A stretch of DNA of 27,145 nucleotides from GCA-001735895 sp964651385. GTDB lineage: Bacteria > Pseudomonadota > Gammaproteobacteria > GCA-001735895. Every line of letters begins with the position of its first letter. Position 1 is the stretch's first letter. Under the pieces are notes generated by a model, which ran no database searches, was not told the origin of the DNA, and saw only the letters and a program-made list of their open reading frames with translations. Below are positions 1 through 7,178 of the stretch, in pieces. Made by a program: the position numbers and the translations under genes. The stretch is taken from NCBI GenBank assembly GCA_964651385.1, contig CAZYYM010000043.1:1-27145 (forward strand), in the 5' to 3' direction.

Positions 1-237
1 ATTGCCGGTGGTGTTGGTGCAAACCGACAATTGAGGCGGGTCTTGCAAAATCTGTTTGAACAAAGAGGCGCGCGGGTTTTTTTCCCGGCGATCGAGTACT
101 GCACCGACAACGGTGCGATGATTGCCTATGCTGGCGCCCTGCGCCTTGCGGCGGGTCAGCAGGATGATGAGGTATTCGATGTTTTACCGCGTTGGTCACT
201 TGAAAATTTGCCCAGGATTCAGGACTCGACGCCCTGA
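1..237 (+). CDS. tsaD: tRNA N6-adenosine threonylcarbamoyltransferase TsaD, C-terminal part
   Basis: The reading frame is open from base 1, so the gene is cut by the window edge and only the last 78 codons are present. The residues visible (IAGGVGANRQLR near the start, then CTDNGAMIAYAG) match the conserved C-terminal part of TsaD/Kae1, the ATPase-fold enzyme that transfers the threonylcarbamoyl group to A37 of ANN-decoding tRNAs with TsaB and TsaE. The DNGAMIA segment belongs to the ASKHA nucleotide/metal-binding core. The tail after it (VLPRWSLENL) is typical of proteobacterial TsaD. The 3' end overlaps the convergent plsY gene by 19 bases. Identification is firm; nothing can be said about its start or promoter. 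Confidence 0.93.
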   Translation: MAGGVGANRQLRRVLQNLFEQRGARVFFPAIEYCTDNGAMIAYAGALRLAAGQQDDEVFDVLPRWSLENLPRIQDSTP

Positions 238-803
238 ACCAGCCGTTGAATATTGCTGCGGTGGCGCCAGATTAAAATGGCCGACATAGTTGTGAAAACC
301 AGTGTAATAGCGATGGATCCCTCCTGCCAGAAAATCAACAACGGCAGTATGGCAAATGCGATAATGGCGGCTAAGGATGAAATTTTGAAAACCTTGGCGA
401 AAAGTAACCAGATTGCAACGATAATCAAGCCAACCAGCCAGTTATAAACAACGTTGACTGCGATTGCTGTTGCGACCCCTTTGCCGCCTTTGAACTGAAA
501 AAACATCGGGTAGCAATGACCTGCAAATGCACTAAAACCTGCTAATGCGATGAGCAAGCGTTCTTCACCGATCAACGTCGCAATTAATACCGGTATCAGG
601 CCCTTCAGGCAATCGCCGACGAGGGTGAATAAAGCAGCCTTTTTACCGGCGATGCGTAAAACATTGGTTGCTCCGGGGTTATTAGAACCTAGGCTTCTGG
701 GGTCGGTAAACCCCATAATTTTGCTCAGGATAATGGCCGAAGACAGGGATCCGAGTGAATAGGCGAATAACATTAGGCCGATAGATATCGCGTTGAAGGT
801 CAT
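219..803 (-). CDS. plsY: Glycerol-3-phosphate acyltransferase PlsY
   Basis: This 194-residue, strongly hydrophobic protein has the usual PlsY length and motifs: GSLSSAII near residue 18, the GSNNPGATNVLR block near 39-50, and GHCYPMFFQFKGGKGVAT near 95-112. PlsY is an inner-membrane enzyme that uses acyl-phosphate (made by PlsX) to acylate glycerol-3-phosphate to lysophosphatidate, the first step of phospholipid synthesis. The Ser/Asn-rich loop and the GKGVAT loop are the known phosphate and substrate binding motifs. It is transcribed away from bioH and runs into the 3' end of tsaD. The association of plsY with tsaD is common in gammaproteobacteria. Confidence 0.95.
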   Translation of the reverse strand: MTFNAISIGLMLFAYSLGSLSSAIILSKIMGFTDPRSLGSNNPGATNVLRIAGKKAALFTLVGDCLKGLIPVLIATLIGEERLLIALAGFSAFAGHCYPMFFQFKGGKGVATAIAVNVVYNWLVGLIIVAIWLLFAKVFKISSLAAIIAFAILPLLIFWQEGSIAITLVFTTMSAILIWRHRSNIQRLVQGVES

Positions 804-881
804 TAAAATAACAATTCATTGAGTATCAATTCTGGTTACGGCACTCTATCAGAAAGCAATTCAATTGGCAGCAGGATGTCT

Positions 882-1634
882 ATGAAAACCGGTTCTTTGT
901 CGATACATCGCTCGGGACATGGCCCGCCGATAGTTTTATTGCACGGCTGGGGTATGAATGCGGCCGTATTCGATACTCTGGCTGCTGAACTGGAAAAAAG
1001 CCGTGAGGTGATTAATGTCGATTTACCCGGTTATGGTTCAAGTCCCTGGGATGCCTCCCTGTCTTTTTCCGATCAGGCGGAATGGATTGCTTCGGAATTA
1101 CCTGAAGGCGAAATACTTGGCTGGTCACTGGGTGGCTTGTATGCCCTTGAAATGCATCGGCTGCGACCGAAACAGTTTGCCCGGTTATTACTGGTTTGTA
1201 CCAGCCCCTGTTTTGTTCGTAGAAGTGGCTGGAACTGTGCGGTAACTGCTGATGTTTTTGATGAGTTCGCTGCTAGCTTGAACCGGGGATGGCAGGCGAC
1301 GGTTAAGCGATTTTTGACGTTGCAAATGTACGGTAACGACGATGCTCGTATTCTTATTCGTGAACTAATGATGCGACTGGAAAAGGCGGGGGAACCAAAT
1401 ATTGAAGCCTTAAAGTTCGGCCTCTATTTGTTAAAGCATGGCGATTTTCGTTCATTACTCGCCGACCTGGATAGGCCGATAAAAATGGTATTTGGCCAGC
1501 GCGATATGCTGGTGCCGAATGCTGTTGTCAAAGAAATCGGTCATATAAACCGGAATATTGCTGTAGAATCCCTCGCGACCGCTGCGCATGCCCCGTTTCT
1601 GTCGCATACGGCCGAGTTTTTAACGATGCTTTAG
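882..1634 (+). CDS. bioH: Pimeloyl-[ACP] methyl ester esterase BioH
   Basis: BioH is an alpha/beta hydrolase that removes the methyl group from pimeloyl-ACP methyl ester and so ends the disguised fatty-acid synthesis of the biotin pimelate moiety. The frame is open further upstream (ATG at 819), but I prefer the ATG at 882. It has an AGGA at 873-876, five bases upstream, and gives a protein that begins MKTGSLSIH. With this start the nucleophile in GWSLGG is Ser82, and the other triad members are Asp208 (FGQRD) and His236 (AAHAPF), almost the same numbering as E. coli BioH. The oxyanion motif LHGWGM is also present. The gene is followed 49 bases later by bioC, its pathway partner; bioA, bioB, bioD and bioF are not in the window. 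Confidence 0.93.
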   Translation: MKTGSLSIHRSGHGPPIVLLHGWGMNAAVFDTLAAELEKSREVINVDLPGYGSSPWDASLSFSDQAEWIASELPEGEILGWSLGGLYALEMHRLRPKQFARLLLVCTSPCFVRRSGWNCAVTADVFDEFAASLNRGWQATVKRFLTLQMYGNDDARILIRELMMRLEKAGEPNIEALKFGLYLLKHGDFRSLLADLDRPIKMVFGQRDMLVPNAVVKEIGHINRNIAVESLATAAHAPFLSHTAEFLTML

Positions 1635-1683
1635 CTCGATTGGCGAGCTCGTTTTGCATCTTCATTTTTAGATAAAAGGTTTC

Positions 1684-2508
1684 TTGTTGGATTTGCTCAA
1701 CCCACCGCGCCTGGATAAAGTTTCAGTAAAAAATTCATTCAATCGTGCGGCTAAAAGCTATAATCGTGCGGCGATATTACAACAAGAAGTGTTGAACCGT
1801 CTACTTCAGCGATTACGGTATATTCGCCATCAACCACAGCAAATTGTTGATATAGGCTGTGGCACCGGCAAGGCATTGAGAGGCTTAAAAAAGCAGTATT
1901 CGGATAGCCAAATTGTCAGCCTCGACCTGGCCTTGTTAATGTTACAGGAAACCCGGTGCCAATATGGGTGGTTTGACAAAAAGTTACTGCTCAATGCCGA
2001 TATGGAACGATTACCCATTGCTGATAACAGCTTCGATTTACTGTTTTCCTGTCTGGCATTGCAATGGGCGAATGATTTGCCTGCTACCTTTGCGGATATG
2101 CTAAGAGTCGCTCGTGAAGGCGCTCTGTTAATGTTTGCGACTTTCGGGCCTTTGACGTTGTCGGAACTGCGCGATAGCTGGTATGAGATTGACAGGAAAC
2201 CACATGTGCATCAATTCGTCGATATGCATGATGTGGGTGATGCATTAATGTCGGCCGGATTTTCACAGCCAGTGGTTGATGCGGAAATTATCAAACTTGA
2301 ATATTCGGAATTTAGACGGATATTTGATGATCTGAAAGGTATCGGCGCGAGTAATGCCGACAAGCAAAGGAGCCGGGGTTTGATGACATCTTCCCGTCTG
2401 AAATTACTCGAGCAACATTATCGAGAAAAAGGGTTTGAACAGGGCAAGTTTATCGCCAGCTACGAGGTGGTTTATGGCCATGCATGGGTTAGGAAGCCGG
2501 CGGAATAA
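1684..2508 (+). CDS. bioC: Malonyl-ACP O-methyltransferase BioC
   Basis: BioC methylates the free carboxyl of malonyl-ACP with S-adenosylmethionine, which lets the fatty-acid machinery build pimeloyl-ACP. The protein shows the BioC layout: an N-terminal SFNRAAKSYNRAA segment, the SAM-binding motif VDIGCGTGKAL, an acidic strand SLDLALLML, the motif SFDLLFSCLALQW, and the C-terminal substrate region with LKGIGASNA. Length (274 aa) is close to the family norm. The start is a TTG at 1684 (another TTG follows directly) with AAAAGG about four bases upstream. It forms an operon-like pair with bioH, whose product removes the methyl group that BioC adds. The 3' end overlaps the oppositely oriented small membrane gene by 20 bases. 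Confidence 0.95.
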   Translation: MLDLLNPPRLDKVSVKNSFNRAAKSYNRAAILQQEVLNRLLQRLRYIRHQPQQIVDIGCGTGKALRGLKKQYSDSQIVSLDLALLMLQETRCQYGWFDKKLLLNADMERLPIADNSFDLLFSCLALQWANDLPATFADMLRVAREGALLMFATFGPLTLSELRDSWYEIDRKPHVHQFVDMHDVGDALMSAGFSQPVVDAEIIKLEYSEFRRIFDDLKGIGASNADKQRSRGLMTSSRLKLLEQHYREKGFEQGKFIASYEVVYGHAWVRKPAE

Positions 2509-2707
2509 TACCATGCGGTTGAATCCAGCCAAAAAAGAATGCCATACCTAGCAAGATGAATAAAGCGACAGAAAGAATAATACGAATGGTCAAAAATTTT
2601 ACGGTGCGATTGGTTTTTCCACCGTCCTTGATCAGGCTGAACATGCCCGCGCCAAGGCTGATTACAATGAGTACTAACAGCAGTAAAACGATAATTTTTA
2701 TGATCAT
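2489..2707 (-). CDS. Small twin-transmembrane protein (DUF2909-like)
   Basis: The 72-residue product has two predicted membrane helices (about residues 3-25 and 42-62) joined by a short basic loop containing FSLIKDGGKTNRTVKFLTIRI. This pattern matches the DUF2909 twin-transmembrane proteins that are commonly found beside SURF1 in gammaproteobacterial cytochrome oxidase loci. Here it is divergent from the SURF1 gene, as in many such loci. Its biochemical role is not known; involvement in oxidase assembly is inferred only from position. The 3' end overlaps the end of bioC, which is transcribed toward it. Confidence 0.75.
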   Translation of the reverse strand: MIIKIIVLLLLVLIVISLGAGMFSLIKDGGKTNRTVKFLTIRIILSVALFILLGMAFFFGWIQPHGIIPPAS

Positions 2708-2754
2708 TGAGAAGCAGGACCGGGTCTGTATGCGCGGAGATGGAAGTTTAAGCG

Positions 2755-3504
2755 ATGATGGTGCAGTGGCGTTATGATTATTTTCATATGATCGCGTTTA
2801 ATCGGCATTTCAAACCATCCTGGTCAATGACTTTAATTTCGCTGTCGAGCATTGCTCTGTTTATCGCGCTGGGTCTCTGGCAGCTCGACCGTGCTGCATA
2901 CAAGCATAGCATTGTGGATCGATTTAAGGCTCGTTTGAGCGCCGGGTTCAAGCCATTTGAAAGGGTCGAAGACTGGCCTTTAAACGAATATCGTCGAGTT
3001 ATTTTGAAGGGCAAATACGATATTCATCGCACTTTATTGCTGGATAATCAACTGAGTCGAGGGGAGGCTGGGTACCATGTATTATCACCGTTTGAATTAA
3101 CGGATGGTGGTCTGGTATTGGTGAATCGTGGATGGATACCGATGGGTAAATCACGTCTTCAATTGCCGACAATTGAGCCACCGAAGGCTCCGAATGAAGC
3201 CAAAGGCATTATGGTTATGCCGGATACAGAGGGGTTTCGTCTGGGTAAGGTGACCATTGCAGGGCAATGGCCACAGGTCATCCCCTTTATTGATATCGCT
3301 GCCTTGCAATCCGCTTTTGATAATCGTTTGCTGCCGGTTGTGGTCTGGTTGTCGCCGGAGCATGAAGGTTATTATGAGCGCAACTGGCAGCCGGTCTGGT
3401 TGGCTCCTGAAAGGAGTGAGGCCTATGCGGTGCAATGGTTTTTGTTTGCCGCAATTACACTATTATTGTTTTTTATTTTGAACTTACGGAAGTTAGATGA
3501 GTGA
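2755..3504 (+). CDS. SURF1/Shy1-family cytochrome oxidase assembly protein
   Basis: SURF1 proteins are inner-membrane factors that help insert heme A into cytochrome c oxidase subunit I. The protein has the typical hairpin topology: an N-terminal helix (about residues 25-43) ending in ALGLWQLDRAAYK, a periplasmic domain with GKYDIHRTLLLDNQ and GGLVLVNRGWIP, and a C-terminal helix near residues 228-242 after EAYAVQWFLFAA. All these are hallmark SURF1 blocks. The ATG at 2755 has GGAAG eight bases upstream; an internal ATG at 2788 would give a start more like other SURF1 proteins but lacks a clear ribosome site. It overlaps the next gene by 8 bases, which suggests translational coupling. SURF1 is normally associated with heme A, which makes the absence of ctaA here notable. 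Confidence 0.93.
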   Translation: MMVQWRYDYFHMIAFNRHFKPSWSMTLISLSSIALFIALGLWQLDRAAYKHSIVDRFKARLSAGFKPFERVEDWPLNEYRRVILKGKYDIHRTLLLDNQLSRGEAGYHVLSPFELTDGGLVLVNRGWIPMGKSRLQLPTIEPPKAPNEAKGIMVMPDTEGFRLGKVTIAGQWPQVIPFIDIAALQSAFDNRLLPVVVWLSPEHEGYYERNWQPVWLAPERSEAYAVQWFLFAAITLLLFFILNLRKLDE

Positions 3505-4114
3505 AGAAGTAACCGAGAGTCATCAAAGTCTGTTGTGGTATCGACTCAAGTTTCTGGGTTTGATCGTCGTCTTCCTGTCGCCATTTCTCGCAGGCTGGAT
3601 GGCGCTCTATGTATTTGAAATGAAACCGGAAAGTATTAATTACGGCAGGCTGGTTCAACCGGTTAGGAAAGTCGTATGGCCTGAATTGCAGGCACTGGAT
3701 GGCCAGACCTATGAGACTGGTTTTGGGCGTAAATGGACTTTCGTACTATTTGTACGCGGTCAATGTCTTGAAAGCTGTCGATCCAATCTTTTTTACCTGC
3801 GACAGATTCGGGTTCTGTTAGGTCGGGATGCTGATCGCCTTCAAAATGTGCTGCTGAGTGCTTCGGAAATTGAATCTGATATGCGGATGTTTTTAAAAGA
3901 ATACCCGCATCTCGCAGTTATCGAAAAGTTTTCTGATGAATCGCTCTTTGCTCAATTTGCCAATGATGATAACGCCGCCTCCGTTGGTTTGACACCGCTG
4001 CTTTATCTGGTCGACCCTGATCAGAATTATATGATGTATTATCCGCCCGACCCGGATGAACATCGTGTTCTGGAGGATATTCGTAAGCTGATGAAGCTGT
4101 CCCAAATTGGCTAA
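3497..4114 (+). CDS. Membrane-anchored Sco-like (thioredoxin-fold) protein of the cox locus
   Basis: The 205-residue product has one N-terminal membrane helix (about residues 16-38) and a periplasmic domain. It shows a C-x3-C motif (Cys90-LES-Cys94) following the strand WTFVLFVRG, the same spacing as the copper-binding CPDVC of Sco1/SenC proteins, and a later TPLLYLVDPD strand like the one after the Sco histidine. The Sco copper-ligand histidine is not visible at that place. Unnamed proteins of this type commonly sit between SURF1 and the heme synthase genes in gammaproteobacterial oxidase loci. I infer a redox or copper-handling role in CuA-site assembly; this is not proven. It overlaps SURF1 by 8 bases and is probably co-transcribed with it. 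Confidence 0.72.
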   Translation: MSEEVTESHQSLLWYRLKFLGLIVVFLSPFLAGWMALYVFEMKPESINYGRLVQPVRKVVWPELQALDGQTYETGFGRKWTFVLFVRGQCLESCRSNLFYLRQIRVLLGRDADRLQNVLLSASEIESDMRMFLKEYPHLAVIEKFSDESLFAQFANDDNAASVGLTPLLYLVDPDQNYMMYYPPDPDEHRVLEDIRKLMKLSQIG

Positions 4115-4191
4115 TCAGGCGTTTGAATTAAAAGAATAAAGTCTGTATAAAGGTCACCTCCGAGCACTAATTTGAGGCAAATGCCCGTATC

Positions 4192-5094
4192 ATGACGACT
4201 TTGACTGTTCCCGCCTGGTCGCAATACTACAAATTGACCAAGCCGAAGGTGGTATTACTCATCGTGTTCACAGCGATGGTTGGTATGTTGCTGGCGGCCG
4301 ACGGCGCTGTGCCGATTAATATATTTGTCAGCGGGTTGTTGGGGATTGGTCTGGCAGCGGCCTCCGGTGCAGCCATTAACCATGTGGTTGATGAGCATAT
4401 CGATCGTATTATGGAGCGTACAAAAAATCGCCCGCTGGTTACTGGCGGTGTCGAGCACAAGAACGCGTTGATTTTTGCGGTATCACTGGGTGTGCTCGGG
4501 ATAGCCATACTGGTGGCTTTTGTTAACCTTTTGACCGCAGTATTAACTTTTTTTTCTCTGGTGGGTTACGCGCTTATTTACACCATGTATCTCAAGCGAG
4601 CCACACCACAAAATATTGTACTCGGCGGTGCAGCCGGCGCGGCGCCACCTTTGCTCGGGTGGACGGCAGTTACGGGTAGCGTTGAGACCGAGGCTTTATT
4701 GTTGTTTCTGATTATTTTTATCTGGACACCGCCACATTTTTGGGCGCTTGCAATACGCCGCCGTGAAGAGTATGCAAAGGCCGATATTCCGATGTTGCCG
4801 GTTACGCATGGTGTTGAATTCACCAAAATCCAGATTTTGCTCTATACCATTCTGTTATTTATTGTCACCCTGATGCCGTTCATTATCCAGATGAGTGGCT
4901 TGATATATCTGTCAGGCGCGATTGCTTTGGGGATTGGATTTTTATACTACGCGATCAAGCTATACCGCGATAAGGAACCCAATGTGATTGCGATGAAAAC
5001 TTTCGGCTATTCGATCTTTTATCTCAGCCTGTTATTTGGTTTTTTGTTGGCGGATCACTACGCCCGATTAATAATTCGGGAGTACTTTATTTAA
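4192..5094 (+). CDS. ctaB: Protoheme IX farnesyltransferase (heme O synthase)
   Basis: This is a UbiA-superfamily prenyltransferase of 300 residues with about nine membrane helices. It converts heme B to heme O by adding a farnesyl group from farnesyl diphosphate. The first Asp-rich motif is clear: Asn63-x3-Asp67-x3-Asp71 followed by ERTKNRPL, and the second conserved region holds TPPHFWALAIRRREEYAKADIPMLP, both characteristic of CtaB/CyoE. It follows the Sco-like gene after 77 bases. In many related loci ctaA (heme A synthase) lies in that place, but here there is no room for it. The start at 4192 has only a distant GAGG (4174-4177), so initiation may be weak. Confidence 0.96.
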   Translation: MTTLTVPAWSQYYKLTKPKVVLLIVFTAMVGMLLAADGAVPINIFVSGLLGIGLAAASGAAINHVVDEHIDRIMERTKNRPLVTGGVEHKNALIFAVSLGVLGIAILVAFVNLLTAVLTFFSLVGYALIYTMYLKRATPQNIVLGGAAGAAPPLLGWTAVTGSVETEALLLFLIIFIWTPPHFWALAIRRREEYAKADIPMLPVTHGVEFTKIQILLYTILLFIVTLMPFIIQMSGLIYLSGAIALGIGFLYYAIKLYRDKEPNVIAMKTFGYSIFYLSLLFGFLLADHYARLIIREYFI

Positions 5095-5101
5095 GAGGTA
5101 A

Positions 5102-5332
5102 TTAGTTACCAACAACATACATGACGATTTGTACGATGGTTACAATAGTACCAATAAACAACAGTCCAAATAGCAGCCCAATTCCAATAAAGTGCGATAT
5201 TTTCCCGTGCTTGAAGTCTCGTTCGCGGTTCTCGTTGCTTTGTACTCCAATAAATGCCGACATTGTGCTTTTCAGCAATTGAAAAAAAGTAATGTTTATA
5301 TCTTTATCTTCTTGTCTATCGGTGTTACCCAC
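5102..5332 (-). CDS. DUF2970-family small membrane protein
   Basis: The 76-residue product contains the DUF2970 pattern: LLKSTMSAFIGVQSNENRERD followed by FKHGKISHFIGIGL and a single C-terminal membrane helix (about residues 48-73). Members of this family are small proteins of unknown function often encoded beside cytochrome oxidase genes in beta- and gammaproteobacteria. It is convergent with ctaB, with only seven bases between the two stops, and its start lies about 100 bases from the divergent DUF2244 gene. No function can be assigned from sequence alone. Confidence 0.8.
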   Translation of the reverse strand: MGNTDRQEDKDINITFFQLLKSTMSAFIGVQSNENRERDFKHGKISHFIGIGLLFGLLFIGTIVTIVQIVMYVVGN

Positions 5333-5432
5333 TTTGTTAATCCTCTGAATATTCGGTAGTCTGTTGCGTGGCTTTTCTGCCAGATTTAGCCAGATAATGA
5401 TATAATCAAAGGGATTAGTATAGTGCTACTTT

Positions 5433-5912
5433 ATGATTTGCATAGATGAATATCAGTCAGGTCGCGGTTATCGTCTGATTTTGACGCCGAATTGCTCGAT
5501 AACATGGCGTCAACTGCTCGTGTTTTATCTCGGAACCTGTTGCCTTGCGATAATTATCGGACTTATTTTCAGTCTACAGGGGCAGTGGTTTGTTTTACCG
5601 TTTTCTGGACTGGAAATGGTAGTTTTGGGTTTTGCACTTTATACCACCTCTCGAAAAGTGCATCGTCGAGAGATAATTACCGCGAAGGATGATCGAGTCA
5701 AAATTGAAAAGGGCCTGCGTCGGAAAAAACAGCAATGGGTTTTTGAGCGTTGTTGGGTCAGGCTGCTCGACGAAAACCGGCACGAAACCCGGCGGATTCG
5801 GAAAATTGCACTGGGGTCGCATGGTCACTATGTTGAAGTCGGTAATTTCCTTAGTTATTTCGAGAAGGACGAGCTAGCGTTTCGATTGAAAGACGGTATA
5901 ATCCGTGCGTGA
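5433..5912 (+). CDS. DUF2244-family integral membrane protein
   Basis: The 159-residue protein begins with a short soluble segment ending LTPNCSITWRQ, then two membrane helices (about residues 28-48 and 52-70), then a cytoplasmic basic domain (KVHRREIITAKDDRVKIEKG) ending with HYVEVGNFLSYFEKDELAFRLK. This arrangement fits DUF2244, found next to coxB in many proteobacteria. The function is unknown. It lies directly upstream of the coxB promoter region on the same strand. An ATG at 5433 gives the family's usual N terminus. Confidence 0.75.
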   Translation: MICIDEYQSGRGYRLILTPNCSITWRQLLVFYLGTCCLAIIIGLIFSLQGQWFVLPFSGLEMVVLGFALYTTSRKVHRREIITAKDDRVKIEKGLRRKKQQWVFERCWVRLLDENRHETRRIRKIALGSHGHYVEVGNFLSYFEKDELAFRLKDGIIRA

Positions 5913-5928
5913 TTTTTTGCGTCGTTTG

Positions 5929-5957
5929 TTGACTGTGTCAAGCGGCATTCTTAAACT
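5929..5957 (+). promoter_or_regulatory. Candidate sigma-70 promoter of the coxB operon
   Basis: TTGACT at 5929-5934 and TAAACT at 5952-5957 are separated by 17 bases, a good match to a housekeeping promoter. It lies about 80 bases upstream of the coxB start and just after the DUF2244 stop. No transcription data support it. Confidence 0.45.
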
Positions 5958-6034
5958 TAATGATAGCGGCAATTATTGCTCTGGCGTATAAAGCAGTCAG
6001 GGCGATTTTTTATGAAATTAATGGGGGATAATTA

Positions 6035-7168
6035 ATGACCTTTCACAAACTGTCCGGGCGCATGTCCGCGACTGTAACCAGCATATTGTCATTGCTGTTT
6101 GTGTCGTCAGCGCATGCTGCCTACACGCTGAACATGACGCAGGGTGTTACCCCGATCAGTCGTGAAATTTACAGTTTGCACATGATTGTTTTCGGGGTAT
6201 GCCTAACAATCGGGCTCGTCGTATTCGGGGCGATGGGCTGGTCAATACTCCACCATCGAAAATCAAAGGGTGCGGTAGCAGCTAATTTTCATGAAAGTAC
6301 CACGGTCGAAATTATCTGGACTGTCATACCCCTTTTAATACTTATCGCCATTGCTATTCCGGCCACAGGTACATTGCTGGATCTGGAAGACGCGGAGACC
6401 AATGCCGATATTAATCTGGAGGTTACCGGGATTCAGTGGAAGTGGAAGTATCATTACCTCGATGAAGACGTAACATTCATCAGTTCCCTTGCCCAAAGCA
6501 GCCGGGACGTTATCAATGATCCGACGGGCAAGGAAAACTACCTGCTAGAAGTTGACGAACCCATTGTTCTGCCGATCAATAAGAAAGTCCGTTTTCTGTT
6601 CCATTCAAATGATGTCCTTCATGCATGGTTTGTTCCGGCCTTAGGGGTTAAGCAGGATGTTGTTCCCGGGTTCATTAACGATTCATGGGCAATTATCGAG
6701 GAGCCCGGTGTATATAGGGGGCAATGCGCTGAGCTTTGCGGTAAAGAACACGGTTTTATGCCGATTGTTGTAAAGGCAGTTACCGAGACTGAATACAGTC
6801 ACTGGATTGCGGAAAGGAAAGCAAAGGCTGCAGCGGTTGCTGCTTCCGCAGATAAGGAATGGTCGATGCAGGATCTACTCGCCAAAGGTGAGGTTGTTTA
6901 CCAGGCGAATTGTGCCGCCTGCCATGGTCCGACCGGGGCCGGTATACCCGGAGTATTCCCGGCGATGACCGATAGCCCGGTTGTTACGGGAGACGCGGCA
7001 GGGCATGTGAAAGTTGTCATGAATGGTCGTTCGGGCACTGCGATGGCTGCTTTTAAGAATCAGTTGAGCGATGTAGACCTGGCTGCGGTTATTACATTCG
7101 AAAGAAACAATTTTGGTAATAGCGTGGGTGACACGGTTCAGCCATCTGCCATCAAAAATGCAAGATAG
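6035..7168 (+). CDS. coxB: Cytochrome c oxidase subunit II with fused cytochrome c domain (caa3 type)
   Basis: Subunit II accepts electrons from cytochrome c at the dinuclear CuA centre and passes them to subunit I. The protein has a signal peptide (cleavage probably after SSAHA), two membrane helices (about 45-70 and 90-112), the aromatic relay EVTGIQWKWKYHY, and a full CuA site: Cys231-x3-Cys235-x3-His239-x2-Met242, with an upstream His in NDVLHAWFVP. After an Ala-rich linker comes a cytochrome c domain with heme motif Cys293-AA-Cys296-His297 and a candidate Met ligand in GTAMAAF. At 377 residues it is longer than plain subunit II because of this fusion, which marks it as a caa3-type oxidase. 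The start has a strong GGGGGA ribosome site. coxA follows after ten bases. Confidence 0.97.
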   Translation: MTFHKLSGRMSATVTSILSLLFVSSAHAAYTLNMTQGVTPISREIYSLHMIVFGVCLTIGLVVFGAMGWSILHHRKSKGAVAANFHESTTVEIIWTVIPLLILIAIAIPATGTLLDLEDAETNADINLEVTGIQWKWKYHYLDEDVTFISSLAQSSRDVINDPTGKENYLLEVDEPIVLPINKKVRFLFHSNDVLHAWFVPALGVKQDVVPGFINDSWAIIEEPGVYRGQCAELCGKEHGFMPIVVKAVTETEYSHWIAERKAKAAAVAASADKEWSMQDLLAKGEVVYQANCAACHGPTGAGIPGVFPAMTDSPVVTGDAAGHVKVVMNGRSGTAMAAFKNQLSDVDLAAVITFERNNFGNSVGDTVQPSAIKNAR

Positions 7169-7178
7169 GGGTATATAA

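Noticed and set aside
819..881. Longer N terminus of BioH from the ATG at 819
   Set aside because: The added 21 residues have no counterpart in BioH, and the start at 882 has a ribosome site and puts the catalytic residues at the usual numbers.
1634..1655. Small hairpin GCTCG/CGAGC followed by TCGTTTT after bioH
   Set aside because: The stem is only 5 bp and the T-run short and interrupted; it lies between two genes of the same pathway that are probably co-transcribed.
5097..5110. GGTAA-TTAG-TTACC palindrome between the ctaB and DUF2970 stops
   Set aside because: A 5-bp stem with no T-run; too weak to call a terminator or operator.
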